A model generated the notes under the pieces. It had not been told where the DNA came from. It did no database searches and saw nothing but the letters and a program-made list of their open reading frames with translations. The translations under genes were made by a program, and so were the position numbers. Positions 45,480 to 57,800 of a stretch of 64,000 bases of DNA are shown one piece after another (position 1 is the stretch's first letter; each line of letters opens with the position of its first letter). This stretch comes from Agrostemma githago (Eukaryota > Streptophyta > Magnoliopsida > Caryophyllales > Caryophyllaceae), in contig OY288243.1 of the NCBI GenBank assembly GCA_958450325.1, positions 37,066,678 to 37,130,677 on the forward strand, read 5' to 3'.

Positions 45480-45660
45480 CACCCTGCCCTGTCTTATCCA
45501 GTCCTCCTAGCTTGTTTGTTTTTTGGTTCAACAAAAAGTGCATATAGTCGCATTACAATAGGGGGAAGGGGGATCGAACCTGAGACCTAACGTACGGGGT
45601 ACCTTCTATTTTGTCTGTCCAGATTGGTGTTGGATCTTTTCTCACTCGCTACTTACCTGA
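45480..45660 (-). repeat. Possible tRNA-derived SINE relic
   Basis: On the - strand GGTTCGATCC (45580-45571) is a perfect RNA polymerase III B box, followed by ccccttccccctattg and gcactttttgttgaacc. A convincing A box was not found at the expected distance, so the assignment is tentative. Confidence 0.35.
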
Positions 45661-46082
45661 GTAAATAGGTGATTCTCCTTAGTTTATAGTTCAGGTCGAA
45701 ATTTGAACGATGATCCTTTTGTTTTCTCTTCTCAAGCAAAGCAAGTTTTTTACGTCGAAGATGAAATGCACAAAGGATGGTCACATGTAATCAGTAGTAA
45801 ACCTAGGGACCTGATTGAGACTGGGGAGATACTTGTTTGAATTGTTCAATTTGAATAATATAAATATTTTCTTTTGGTTATGCAAATGTTCAGAGTTTCT
45901 CCTATCCATTTATTCTATTTTTTTTTCTATTGTTTCCGTCCTCGTAATATAACTTTATCACATCATGCCTGTCTGTGACTCTTGTAACTTGTTTGCACTA
46001 TACCCGTAACTTGTAAGATGGGAATGTATATACTGACTTTCATTTATATCTCAGGATAAACTAAGGAGAACCACATGAAAGG

Positions 46083-47898
46083 ATGAGTTACCGCAGCAAA
46101 AGAACTAGGTCACAAATGTTGGAAACAAAACAACCAGATGTTCTACATACGACGCTTCCAACGACACAACCAGTAGCTTTTAATGAAGCTACATCAGAGA
46201 GATGGGGGCCATTATGCTCTTCAAAAAAGGAACAACATTCTGCCGTCAATGTGGATCATCATCATGCATCACGCATATTCTGTATTTCTTCCCCAAATGT
46301 GAACCAACCTGCTGCTCTAGATGATAATTCACTTTCAAACGAGCAGGTACACACTTTTCAAGAACATGCTCTAAACTCTTCCCATTCAAATACTCCTGTC
46401 ACCTAGGCCTTGGGACAACAACCAGACCCGAAAGCCTCACAAAATGTCGTTTTTATGTATATCTGAACATTATGCACTCAAATTTTGTGGTTGTTGCCTC
46501 ATGCCTTTGCAGTTCCAGTATGCAATTGATATCATTTAATCTTAATTTGTAATGTGAGGTTATTTGGAGTTAGGAGATATATATGTTATTGGTTGTTAAA
46601 ATCCTTAACAGTTTGTAGTTGTGGTAACTTTAAGCATGGATAAATCCGCTCTTATGTTTGCCTTGTATGTTTGGCAGATGCAAAAGGGATTGCATTAATG
46701 TCAAAGGATAAATTCAACCCCATGATGTATAGGCATTACTTGAAAAAGACTTACTTTAAACCCACAAGCAAAAATAGAGAACAAATTTATCAAGCAGGAC
46801 CTTCAAAGCATCCTCTTGATAGCTGGATTCACTTGGTCGATTATTGGTATTCTGAAAAAGGAAAGGTATACGGCCAAATTTAAATAAATTATTTTCAATT
46901 GCATCACCGTAATCACATTTTATTAATGAAATAGGTTGGTTGGTAGTTATAATAAAGAGGACTTGTGCAGTTTTTCGTGTGCTGTTGTACGAAGTGCTAC
47001 TGTTTGGTTTAGTTTTATGTTGGTTATTTCAATCCATAATGCTTGCATATAAATATTTGATGCAGAGATTCGCTGAATGTGGTAAAGAAGCCTGTGCATC
47101 GTAAAATCAAGTTCATACAAGCGGGTCTACAAGTTATGCTAAAACACAAGTGGACTTTGTAATTTATTTTATTTTATTTTATTTTATCTATATGTATTAT
47201 TTATCTATTTTTTATTTATGGATTTGAATTAAATACAAGTTGAGATGGAATTAAATATGTGGTGATGATGATCAATAGGAAGAAAGGAACAAAAGGGAAC
47301 CAACTGAATTGAAGATTTTTAAGCAAACTCATGAGAGAAAAGATCGGTCCTTTGTGGAAGACACTATAACAGAGAAGTTTCTGCAACACATATAAGTTTC
47401 ACTTTCTCAATTAGTCTTCTAAAGTGACATATATACACACACAGTATGTGTTATCAATCATTGCTTTTTTTAGGTATACAGGTCGATGTTGATGCTAATA
47501 TTCTTATGACTAATCCTACCAAGTCCAAGGCACAAATCGAAAAGGGAGCTTTTAGTAAACTAATGTACGGGGAGAATATCCCTAAACGTCCTTTAGGATA
47601 TGGGTATGGTATGAAAAGAAGTGACGTATTTGGAATGCATGGTATATTAAGGAAAAAAGCTTCTAGTTATGGAGAAAGTAACTCTCTAGCTATGCAAAAC
47701 ATGGAGAAAGATGTAGCTAACTTGACTAAGGAAAACAAAGAGCTACACACCAAGGTCAATGAGACCAATTTCTTGTTGTCCAAAATCTTGGAAGGTATTA
47801 GTACTGGAAAACCGCCGACCGAATTAGCTAAACTTGCAAAGACGACCTTGAACAAGGTTTCACAGTATATATATTTTTCTTCTCCTTTTCTATTGTAA
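46083..47898 (+). pseudogene. Ptta/En/Spm (Transposase_24) gene remnant
   Basis: Collinear coding pieces lie on + strand. 46083-46406 is a polar N-terminal region (MSYRSKRTRSQMLETKQPD). 46671-46883 includes HPLDSWIHLVDYWYSEKGK. About 47280-47395 reads REPTELKIFKQTHERKDRSF then VEDTITEKFL, the hallmark E-L-F-x-x-T-H region of plant Ptta/En/Spm proteins. 47446-47898 has PLGYGYGMKRSDVFGMHG and a C-terminal coiled coil (MEKDVANLTKENKELHTKVN). Such proteins act with TNP2-type transposase and bind the subterminal repeats. TNP2 is absent. Exon joints are unclear and stops separate some pieces. Confidence 0.75.
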
Positions 47899-48929
47899 TG
47901 AATGATCTAAGAATATATGTTGATAATACTATTTCATATATTCGTTAATATAGTTCATGCCCATTTCGCTCCAAAATATAGCGAGTAGAAGCTTAAATAT
48001 CATCGTATTCAATGTTGCAACATAATGATGTTAGCTAATATTGTATAGTTGTTGGGCATTTTGTTTTTGTTGTTATTTTTCATATTGATATCAATTTAAA
48101 TTTATGCGTAGTAGTCTTTAGTGTGTCCGAATAAATAGAGACCCGACTCTTTATGTCTTTTACATTGAACATGGTTTCTTGCTGAGTGATTGATGGTTTA
48201 TATTATTTTCGTAATCTTTTATAGAGTAAGATTTTCCATTATTCGTTAATTTTTTTTCTTTTTGTATAGATACCAGATTTATCAAATCCTCATGGCGATG
48301 CATCTTGATATAAAAGGAGCGATTTGGGAGCGAGCTGATTAGTCACATGTTCTATATATCTCTGATTTGATATTGTAGAGAGACAACATTTTACTTTTGC
48401 ACGCAAACATTTGTAAGGATAACTTTTCCCGATCACTCATTTAGATGAAGTAATGACAATATATTACTATTAAGATTTGGAAATGTATTCAATTTGATTG
48501 TGATTTGAAATATTTATTTTGGCCATGTTTCATATATATATATATATATTAGAAATTCTGAAGTGATCGATTGAGTAATTCTAATGGTTATATCAGAATG
48601 TGTTTAACCAATATTGTTGTAATGTTGGGCTGACAGAAAAAAGCGTCGTAAGTTAAGAAGTAGCTCGACATCTAAAAGCATAGAGAGGCATGATGCTTAA
48701 AAGCGTAGAAAAAATTGACATAGGATGCATAGAAAAAATGGACTACAAAAAGTGTAGATAAACTCGACAACAAAGAGCGTAGAGCAATTCGACAACACAA
48801 AGCGTCGGCAAATCCTGACACCCAAAAAGACGACGCTTTTATGAAGCGTCGAGAAAATAAATCTTGTCGCTTTTAAGCGTCGAGAATCAACTAAAAAGGC
48901 GTCGAAAAAACAAGGAGTTTGTAGTAGTG

Positions 48930-49989
48930 ACTCAATTAAAATCATGAAATACCGAGTAACATCGACGTTACCTCTACTCCAAGTCTGAATCGATTATATA
49001 TTCGTCGGCTTCGGGATCGTCCAAAAATCCTACCAAACACAAAAATCATGGCAGAAAAATACCATGATAAAACTAATAAAAATCAAGGTAAATATCGATC
49101 GAAAACGACATCGATTATTACCTTAACGAAGAGGTCGGAAAGAGGATTATTATGACGATAAAAACGAGACGATCAAGACTCGATTAGGGACAAAATTGGG
49201 CTGGAAAATATGGCTGAAACTCATGGCCAATATGAAGAAATTGAAGAGTATTTTCTTTGTTTAATGTGGTTGAATGAGAATGAAAGAAAAGAAATGAATT
49301 GTGTGAATGAATATGATCTTAAAAATTGATGAAAACAATGTTAGATACACTTAAAAACCAGCCAAAATGGATTAACACGGGAGAGTGAAGAGTTTTGCAA
49401 TTAGTCACCAAATTCATTAAGGTAATAAAAATATCTAAGGCTTTATCACTTTATAAAACCAAATGAAAAAAAAATGTGAAGATGTGTGACCATGGGTGTC
49501 ATGATCTAAAAAGGGGCCAAAAAGTGCTTCTTTTAAATGTAGGTTGACAAAAATAGGAATCGTATAATTACTAAAAGCATTTCAAAGCAATTCGAGTAAA
49601 CCTCGCGATAGAAAATTATTATTTACGAAACTTTGTAATAAAATGATTAAAGGCTAAATTCTTCGTAAATAAAAATATTTCTTAGTTGGAAATATTATAT
49701 AAATGTGTTTAGACATTTTTAGGAAAAGAAATAACTTAAATCCGAGCTTAAAAAGTTAATCATAGAGAAATAGGATTTCTCGCGAATAAATAAATAGTTT
49801 ACGATAAAAATCAAATAAATAGTTTAAAATAATTAAAATATTTTAAAATAAAAATAAATATTATTTGACTCAAAAATAAAAAAAAATAAAGCTTGGAAAA
49901 ATGATGAAACGGAAGGCCAAAACGTGACAGAGTTATGATAAAGTCACAGCGGAAAGGATAAAAGCGTTACGAAAATAGCGGGTGTTACA
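48930..49989 (-). repeat. 3' LTR (copy B), proximal piece
   Basis: Parallels 60220-61276 almost base for base. On the - strand it starts TGTAACACCCGC at 49989. Confidence 0.9.
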
Positions 49990-50008
49990 ATCCTCCCCTC
50001 TAAAAGAA
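49990..50008 (-). other. Polypurine tract of the LARD-like element
   Basis: Read on the - strand, ctttcttttagaggggagga lies directly before the LTR start TGTAACACC. This fixes the element's orientation and marks this LTR as the 3' one. Confidence 0.85.
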
Positions 50009-50405
50009 AGTTTCGTCCTCGAAACTAAGAATAAGCAGAATGGAATCAAGATTACTGCACTCGAAAATATGAGGATAAAAATTTCTCATAAAAAGTTTGC
50101 ATTAAAAGAAAATTTTACACTTTCAAAGTGATATGAAATCGAATGCAAATATTTATTCCAAGAGGAATTGGGCTAAGCTACCTGGAGTTTAATTTTTTTT
50201 TTAATAGAGAAATCGTAAAGTAAAGTTATTTGATAAAATAACGACGTCAAATAACATTTGTAAACAAACTCGAAGTTAATAGGATAACCAAAACATTTTC
50301 CAAAACAAAAGTAAAATAATATGATTAAGAAATTCGATAGTATTTCTTTTTCTGATGAAACAAAATTTCGTTTGGAGAAATCAAATTTTGTAGTTAGTAA
50401 AAACC
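50009..50405 (-). other. LARD interior, 3' part
   Basis: A non-coding AT-rich stretch between the polypurine tract and the CACTA insertion. The ORF at 50173-50454 crosses the CACTA boundary and is spurious. Confidence 0.7.
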
Positions 50406-50939
50406 CACTACTACAAAACATCAAATAGACAACTGTTTTTTTTGCAATAGACAACTGATTTACAACAGTTGAGTAGTTTGGAGTTGTATATTACTCTGAG
50501 CATAGACATCTGTTTTACAACAGTTGTCTATTGGTTAATAAACAACTGTTTTTTAAAATAACAGTTGTCTATTATGTATATAGACAACTGTTTTTCTAAA
50601 ACAACAGTTGTCTATATACATAATAGACAACTATTTTCTGAAATACGTATATATAGATATGTGCTTATTATATACGTATACATATTTTATGTTTTTTAAT
50701 AATTCTAAAATACCTATATATTAACAAACCATAAAAAAGGAATACCATAGCAAATAATTGAACAAAAGAAGTTACATTTTTATAAAATCTTAACATCCAA
50801 AATCTAAAAGATACATAAAAGCATTATCAACATCCAAAATCCAAAAGGTACACATAAAATCATTATCCAATGTCCAAAAGTACCTAAAACCATATCCAAC
50901 ACCTTGTCCACATAAGGTAATCCGATGCATCATATACGA

Positions 50940-51222
50940 CTAATTATTAAGAAAATAATCCGCCCATAATCCACGAACCTCGTCAATATCTTCTTGAGTA
51001 TATGACATCATATCGTTGAAATGCTACAAAATCAATAATATAAATGAACTAATTATTTTGTTTCAATTATGTGCATAAAACAAATGACTGAAACAAGAGA
51101 AAGTGTGAAAACCCAAGTCTTACCTCATTGACGGTTCTCTTCAAATCAGAACGAGTGATAATTTCAATCATATATCTCATCACGTAATAACTGCACTCTG
51201 TTTTCCGAGCACGAGGAGCCGA
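50940..51222 (-). pseudogene. ULP1 C-terminal exons in CACTA element (copy at 50406)
   Basis: Exon 51222-51124 (99 bases) includes TECSYYVMRYM; the Gly after Cys seen in the other copy is Ser here. Exon 51023-50940 (84 bases) reads HFNDMMSYTQEDIDEVRGLW and ends in TAG. Splice sites, phase and lengths are the same as at 19919-20201. Confidence 0.75.
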
Positions 51223-52495
51223 CTATATTGCAACAAGTATAACAAAGTGTAAGAGTCGTACAAAAACAGGGTATCACAGTTTACAAAAAAACCCATCATA
51301 AAAAACGAGATGATTGGACATGCATCACCAAATGCCATGCATGTTATTGTTAGTAACAAGCATATGGTTTTTCAATTTTGATGACCAAATAGGGGATGGA
51401 TTATTATTCAAAACTGAAGCTAAAATAACAGGGAAATGGGAAATTTAAATAAGTACATACATTAACTTTCACCCACTGCCCTCTATAGCCATACACTTTT
51501 ATAGACCTAGCACGGGAAAAGAAAAGTTAAGTCACTATTAAAGAAGAAACATAAGTAAAAATGAAAAAATTATCTATAGTAATATATTAAGTAATATAAA
51601 AATAAATCATTTTTTCTTCTTTAAACTCAATAATATTTCCCCAATTTTATGTTACTTTAATTTACTTTTAGGTACAACACATTGTATGTTACTTCAAATA
51701 TGATCCACAGTGTTTTGTTTTTTTTCCCTTAGCTTCCATTTTTTTTTACTTTTTTGATCGAATCAAAAAGTCCATGTCTTTCTTTCACTTTATGATCAAA
51801 AAGGATAATTTGTTTCTTGATCAAGCGATCCCTTCCCTTCTTTTAGTAACGATTGTACTTTCTTTAAATTCTAGACGATTTTAAAGCTTACAAGAGTTAA
51901 CATGGAAAACCAAAAACAGAACAAGCTTTAATTTTGTAGCTAGCTTAGTACGTACTAAGCGACTCATTTCTAAGCTTTGATTTTTTAAAGACATCAACAA
52001 CCTACTTTAGACAATGCTATGTAGAACAATAACTGTAAGAGTAAGAGCTTGTTTGAACCCATACAAAATACATCCCATATTCTGAAAAACGATTTTACAG
52101 TAAAATACTGTAAGACGGAAGTTCCTACATTAATTAATCATGTAGTTTTAAAAATAATTAAAGAGATCAAAATCAGTAACTGTCAATCATCTCATGCTAA
52201 ATTACCGTGACACCGTATCAGTGAAGAATTTGTGTTAATAACATAGGAGAGAGTGTAATGTTTGTCTTTGTCGAAAATACTATGTATGTCTTTGTCATCG
52301 ATGTCAATCATTCACATTTATTTTATTTTGACGTAAATACTCCGTATAAGTTATCGATTAAAACATAGGAAGTATTTTTTTAACATGCTATAAATCAACT
52401 TCCCTTAATCAAGTATATATATACATAATATACTTGATTTGATTAAGATAGCCATATCAATACCATAGCAACAAGAATTGACAGGCAGTAACAAT

Positions 52496-53116
52496 TCATT
52501 TAAAACCATGTTTGTAAACAATAGACAAGCCGCAAGGCTCAAGTGCAAGGAGCAAACAAAGCAGGAAGCAAGACAGATTATCTACGCACTGGCTCTTCCA
52601 GCCGGCAGTCACTGCTGTATTTCTAGTAGGTGCCAACGGCAAATTGAGATCTTCCAATGTATTGGGTTCAGACTGAAGATAAGAAGGAACTCCCTGACTT
52701 TCTGATTCCATTTCAAATTCTAGAGCGTCAAGCTCTGTGTAAAACAGAACACATTCAAAACAATGATGATTAGATTAGCAATATAATGTTTTTTTGATAA
52801 CACAATTAGATGAGTATCAATCGTATACTTTGGAGCTTACCACCCATAAGATCGTCTTCGTCAATGTCTGGTACATTGTAGCTTCTTCCAAGAGTCTCTT
52901 GAATCTCATTACTCATATCCATCAAGTCCATCATGTCATCTTGCAGGTTCTACAAGTGAGAAAATACACGCACATATAAATAATCACATCAGTGGAATCG
53001 AAAATCCGTAAAAGTACACAATGGAAACTAAAGGGATAGAAATCAACTAACTTCGATCTCTTCAAGTTTCAATGTCTTCATCATTCCTTTCAAATCCTTG
53101 TTTGCAGCTTTCATCG
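52496..53116 (-). pseudogene. VPS60: VPS60/CHMP5 (ESCRT-III) C-terminal exons, captured
   Basis: Three collinear exons. 53116-53052 encodes MKAANKDLKGMMKTLKLEEI; 52949-52841 encodes NLQDDMMDLMDMSNEIQETL then GRSYNVPDIDEDDLMG; 52734-52496 encodes ELDALEFEMESESQGVPSYL then QSEPNTLEDLNLPLAPT. The joint between the last two restores MGELDALE exactly. All match the C-terminal half of plant VPS60/CHMP5, an ESCRT-III-associated protein of multivesicular bodies. The N-terminal core helices are missing. After NLPLAPT the frame runs into unrelated sequence and stops at 52496. Intact splice sites suggest recent capture. Confidence 0.9.
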
Positions 53117-53725
53117 CCAGTCACCAAGAATGGGGCCACCCCCACCAGCACGAGCTTCGTTTCCGTCTTCTGTGATACCATAAGAAATACTTCCTATCCC
53201 AGAAATCAAAACACAGCCATGAAGCCTCCCCATGGTGCCACTTGCCAATGCGGCAACAACATCATTATACTCATATAGTTTGACGGTGCCAGTGAACAAT
53301 TTCCTGCAAGATGTACACTAAAAATATGAGGGGCCAAGAAAGTAAAGTGGCTGGAATAATCCAGAGCATGGCATGCTATTTCATTGATCCTTTTATAAAG
53401 AATAAAATACTTGCCAGTTGCCAGACAGAGAGGCAGCTTCTGTTTGAAACGCAATATGTCAAATATGCAAAGTAATTGAGTGAATTTGGCATTAAGGCAT
53501 TGTTGTTTGCGGGTCAAATGGGGTTACAGAATAGAAGAGAAGAGAAGTGAATTGTGAATTGTGAATGGGGTTAGTACCTAAGCCAAATGAGTAATGTTTT
53601 CTGATCGTCCGGATGATTAACACCTGAAATGGCCAAGCAAACAGCTCGAACAACGTCTGGAGTTTGAGAGGCCTTTGACAAAGTGTCTTGTATCACCTGC
53701 TCTAAGGTATCCCTGGCTGCAGCTT
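53117..53725 (-). pseudogene. N-acetyl-D-glucosamine kinase exons, captured
   Basis: Exon 53725-53578 encodes EAAARDTLEQVIQDTLSKAS, then VRAVCLAISGVNHPDDQKTL. Exon 53303-53117 encodes KLYEYNDVVAALASGTMG, RLHGCVLISGIGSISYG and GGGGPILGDW. Both match the plant BadF/BadG-type GlcNAc kinase (phosphate-binding SGIG region and conserved GGPILGDW). The exons join in phase. The second exon runs without an intron into VPS60 exon sequence; its frame meets TGA at once (GDWR*). The rest of the kinase is absent. Confidence 0.88.
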
Positions 53726-53899
53726 CTGTATCAATCAAAAACAAAAGTCAGCACAACAGCCTGCCTGCCTCCCATACACACAGTTTAACATCAGAATTGA
53801 ATTGAATTGAATTGAAGTACCTCTAACGCTGTAATAGTAGAGTCATAGGGAGTCATACACTATCTGGGTTGCAAAACATTGAACAATAAGAACAAGAAT

Positions 53900-54470
53900 C
53901 AAGAATAATTAAAATGGATTTATTCCATTTGAGCAAGCTTTCTCAAACAGCAAGCTTTGAACATAACACAAATATGAAAAACGCAGAACAAGGAAGAATA
54001 CCGACGAACGGAAGAACGGCGACGGTGAAATAAGAAGGATACTGAAATAAGAAGGAGAAGAAGGAGACTGAAATAATACCAGAGGGAATGAAGAGCTGCT
54101 GATAGCGGCGGTGCGGAGAAGGAGACTTCTACTGGGAACGAACGTCGGTGAGCAACATCGGCGGTGCGGAGAACGAACGTCGGTGAGCAACAGCGGCGGT
54201 GCAAAGACTGCAACCACGAACGTCGGTGCTGCTTCAGCGTCGGTGAGCAACGAACGTCGGTGAAGAGAACGAAATTCAGGGAACGAAATTAGGGAACAAA
54301 ATCATGGTGAAGAGAAGAAGTTGATGAAATCATGGATGGAATCAGAATTGAAGCTGATAGTGATCGATTGAAGAAGGATAGAAGTTGATAGCGGCAGTCG
54401 GGAATTTTAGGGTTAGATACGGGTGTGTTTTAGGATAGAAGCTGATAGCTGATAGTAGTATTTTGTTATG
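53900..54470 (-). other. GC-richer tandem-repeat region near CACTA right end
   Basis: The phrase gaacgtcggtgagcaac recurs at about 54133, 54172 and 54229, with agcggcggtgc between. Read on the - strand it gives overlapping Ser/Pro-rich ORFs (53909-54250) that I regard as spurious. It could be the leader of the captured transcript. Confidence 0.5.
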
Positions 54471-54492
54471 GGTGATATGGGTTATTAGTAAG

Positions 54493-54957
54493 ATGAGCAA
54501 AATAAATTGAACCGGTTTTAAAAATCGAAATCGAATCGAAATTCGGTTTAAAAAATTTGATAAATTGGGTTTTTGAAGTTGAAAACTGGTTCGGTTACTC
54601 GAACCGGTTCTTTTAGTGAAAAAACAGGTCGGGTTTGGTTCATAATTTTAAAAATTGGGTACCCGGTTTTGAACCGGTTTACACTTTTAAACGAAAAAAA
54701 AATAAAAAATTGATATGCAAATTAGTGAAACCGGGTCCAAAAACCGGTTCAAAAAACAGGTTTCTAACAAAGATTACAATATTTTTTTAAAATCGGGTCA
54801 TAAAAATCGGTTTGGTTTCGGTTTACTGTATGAAAAAAAAACCGGGTACCCAGTTTAAACGGGTCGGATTCAGTTCGGGAAAAAATGATTTTCAAAAACT
54901 GGGTACCCGAACCGGCTTTGAAAACCGGTTTGGGTACCCGGTTTTGCTCACCCCTTA
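54493..54957. mobile_element. hAT-like MITE rich in ACCGGTT
   Basis: The left edge gatgagcaaaat and the right edge ttttgctcacccc are inverted. The interior is packed with aaccggtt, gggtacccgg and cggttt motifs. The tgagcaaaaccgg end style resembles plant hAT MITEs. No clean 8-bp target duplication could be seen. It is nested in the CACTA element. Confidence 0.6.
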
Positions 54958-55238
54958 GATATTAAAAATTAGATTAAATTAGATACTAAAAAAAAGATGA
55001 TATGGGTAGCTGAGTGCCAACCAATTTTTAGTGGTCCTGAAAATTAGAATAGACAACTGAGTTTAAAAAAAACAGTTGTATAATATTTAGACAACTGTTT
55101 TTATAAACTCAGTTGTCTATTATCCTATAAAGACATCTGTTTCTTCAACAAAACAGATGTATAAATATTATACATAAGGTTTTAACAACTTCTGATGTCT
55201 ATTAGGAGTTGTCTATTTAATGTTTTGTAGTAGTGACC

Positions 55239-57788
55239 GAACAAGTCGTAAAACATTTTCAATAACAGATTCAAAAGTCCACCAACAATAAAACGAAAAC
55301 TAATTCCAAAACGTTAAAATTTCGAAAATGTTATCAAAGTAATTATGAAAGTTTTAAAAATGTTATCAAAGTTGAACATACAAAATAATTTCGACAATGT
55401 TAAAACGTTTTATGTCATAATCATATAGAAATCGAAGTTTTTGGAAATGGGAAAGTCTTCATAAAATTCCGTTCGCTTGAAAAATTAAAATTTGAACGAT
55501 TTCAAAATACTTTGAAATAATTTGTTAAGGCATTTCGAAACATGTCTAAACATGTGTTATCAACCAAAAATAAAACAAAAACGAAGTATACGGTTATGAA
55601 ATTTATAACTCAAAGTGTTAAAATTTCACGAAAACTCAAAATGCTAAATTGTTCAAAGTTTTTACAAAATGGGGAGTTTTAAAATTTGAAATTATGCTTC
55701 AAAATGTAAAAATTTCATGAAAATCAAAAATTTGTAGATTAGTCAAACTTTTCATAACACAAGTGTGGGGAAAAATAATAAATGGGTAAATAGAGTCAAA
55801 GTCAACGACAAATCAAAACAAAAGTTTTCAAACCCGATAAAGAAGTCGAAAGGGATTGGCTGAAGAAGAAGAAGCGGGATTCAAGAGAAGCTAAGGGTAG
55901 GACGAATTTGAGAGTCAAATAGAACTCTCAAGGACTGAAGAATTAAATTAACCATCTCGAGATTCCCAGTACAACTCCCACAACACGGGTCCCTAATTTC
56001 CATCAAATAACGTTAAGTCTAATATTAGGCACTAGGTGGTACTACTCGGTCACTATCTCCAAAAAAAAATGTCTTACGTGACTATCCAATCGTTCAAGCG
56101 ATACGATACTAATCCACAAATGCTTTAGACTAATCCATTAATTAAGATTCCAACGGTCATCAAAACATACCCAAACTTGTAATCACTAAGGCTCGTAATT
56201 CAAAGCTCATAAGGTCTGAACTCGAGGTATACTTCAAATTTCTCGAGTAAGGAACACTAAATAAAATCCACCAATTAACAATGTTCGGGCACAGAATCCT
56301 CAAAATGATCACCAATATGTTATAATGCCACAAGTAAAGAAGTTGGGGAAAGTATAACAAATCCTCAAATACGCTCAACCTATAGGTAATGGCGCAAACA
56401 CTCACATCTTCAAACACGTCATTGGGCTAAGATTTCTAAAAATTCCACCAAATTTCACATTGTATCAGTGAAACCACCAAAATATTTATTAACTCAACGA
56501 AGCCACAATTTTGTTGGTCTAGGGTTATAATAGTCCCAATAAGATGATCCGTACAATAGTATTCCTCAAAACAGCACAATAAAACCAAACTGTGATTGTG
56601 CAAGATAGTTCTCTTCTCCAGGGACAACAATTTATCCAAGTTAGATAACCCAACTCCAAAGTTCATAGGTTACAACCTTAAACAACGATCAACGATCTAA
56701 TCCTTAAGAAATATGAGTAATCTATGTCAACCAAAATTTATAACGACATTAATGAAAACCTTCAATGGTACCACAACACTCAGTCTAACACCTTAAACAA
56801 TACTCTATGATCCCAAATATTCGCGATGCATCCATTAAATAAGCATTAGGTAAGAATCCAAAGTAATATTATCAGTTACCATTAGTTTGGTTCTAGGTTA
56901 GGTACTAGGTATCCATCAAATATGACATACTCTCTTACTACTCCCAAATATATCCAACTCCAAGTACCCCAAAATAATCAAGGTAACCTATAACCCAAGG
57001 TTCAGTGTCTAAAGTATCATCCTAATTCCATCAAGCAACATTCTGCTATTCAAATAAATCCTCAAGAATTTCATACTTGCTTAGAAAGTAGGGCAGACTC
57101 AAAATCCTCAAACCAGGTAACAAGGGTTTACTAAACCTCAAACATCTATAACACGGGTTCACTAAGACAGAATCCTGTCTAACCAAAGAATCTCAAGAGA
57201 AAGATGGTAGAATAGAAAAATAGAACAATGATTCACCAAGAGAATGAAGATGAGAATATATAAGAGAAGAATTGGAAGAAATAGAGGGAGGAAGAAAAGG
57301 ATCGATGATCCTATAATACTAAGTTCTTTGAACCAGAGGAGAAACTTCGATCCTCCAGAGTTCACGAGGGAACAAAAAGGATTACTTCATCTTCTTGTAG
57401 AGGAACGAGCACACAAGTCTTGGGTCGCTCCATCTGGATCTACTCTTAATCATTTAACCTGTAGCTTGAGCAAACTAAACCGGAGCTGAAAAGTCACCAT
57501 CGATCTCTTTCTTGGAGCACAAAGTTGTCCACTCGAGTCAGCAGGCGTTGAGAGTGCTAAGCAGGTCTTGTCCCGATCTGGAGTAGCATATCAGCATCTT
57601 GTTCTTTCATCTTCTTCTCGATAAAAGAAACAAATATTCAATGCTAGTCATTGAGTTACAAGAACATATAAACCTAACAGTTAAGTCCTTACTTGTTTCT
57701 ACCCATTTCTAATCATATTTTTATTTACTGTTTAAATAATTTACTGGTATTTTCCCTAATTTCAGGTGTAAGCGTTGGGAGCAGTGAT
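55239..57788 (-). other. LARD interior, 5' part
   Basis: 2.55 kb with no gag, pol or env motif in any frame. The ORFs at 56160-56417, 56436-56666, 57162-57365 and 57244-57489 are short and unrecognisable. This lack of coding sequence is the basis for calling the element LARD-like. Confidence 0.75.
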
Positions 57789-57800
57789 GCTATGATACCA
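57789..57800 (-). other. Primer binding site, initiator tRNA-Met
   Basis: On the - strand tggtatcatagc matches the standard plant primer tggtatcagagc with one mismatch. It lies directly inside the LTR edge. Confidence 0.85.

Larger units (their letters stand above)
44463..48929 (+). mobile_element. CACTA element with Ptta/En/Spm transposase remnants
   Basis: Begins CACTACTACAAACTCCTTAC and ends AAGGAGTTTGTAGTAGTG. The 3-bp target duplication act lies at 44460-44462 and 48930-48932, and the intact LTR C (gcaaatact then aaattaaaatc, near 60215) shows the empty site. Subterminal repeats gcgtcga/tcgacgc occur at both ends (44495-44570; 48640-48905). Inside are Transposase_24-type coding pieces and a SINE-like relic. 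The region 48000-48640 shows nothing recognisable. Confidence 0.92.
50406..55235 (-). mobile_element. CACTA element carrying host exons (Pack-CACTA)
   Basis: The left end CACTACTACAAAACATCAAA and the right end TAATGTTTTGTAGTAGTG are inverted repeats. The target duplication acc lies at 50403-50405 and 55236-55238. Subterminal agacaactg/cagttgtct repeats are the same as in the element at 17130-20733, of which this is an inverted relative. It shares the ULP1 C-terminal exons (51222-51124, 51023-50940, - strand). Between about 52490 and 53730 it holds exons of VPS60 and GlcNAc kinase that the other copy lacks. The region 51240-52490 shows nothing recognisable. No transposase was seen. Confidence 0.93.

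Noticed and set aside
53909..54250. Ser/Pro-rich ORFs near the CACTA right end
   Set aside because: Two overlapping frames are both open because of tandem repeats, with no domain.
56160..57489. Short ORFs in the LARD interior as gag or pol remnants
   Set aside because: No motif of Gag, protease, reverse transcriptase or integrase is seen in any of them.
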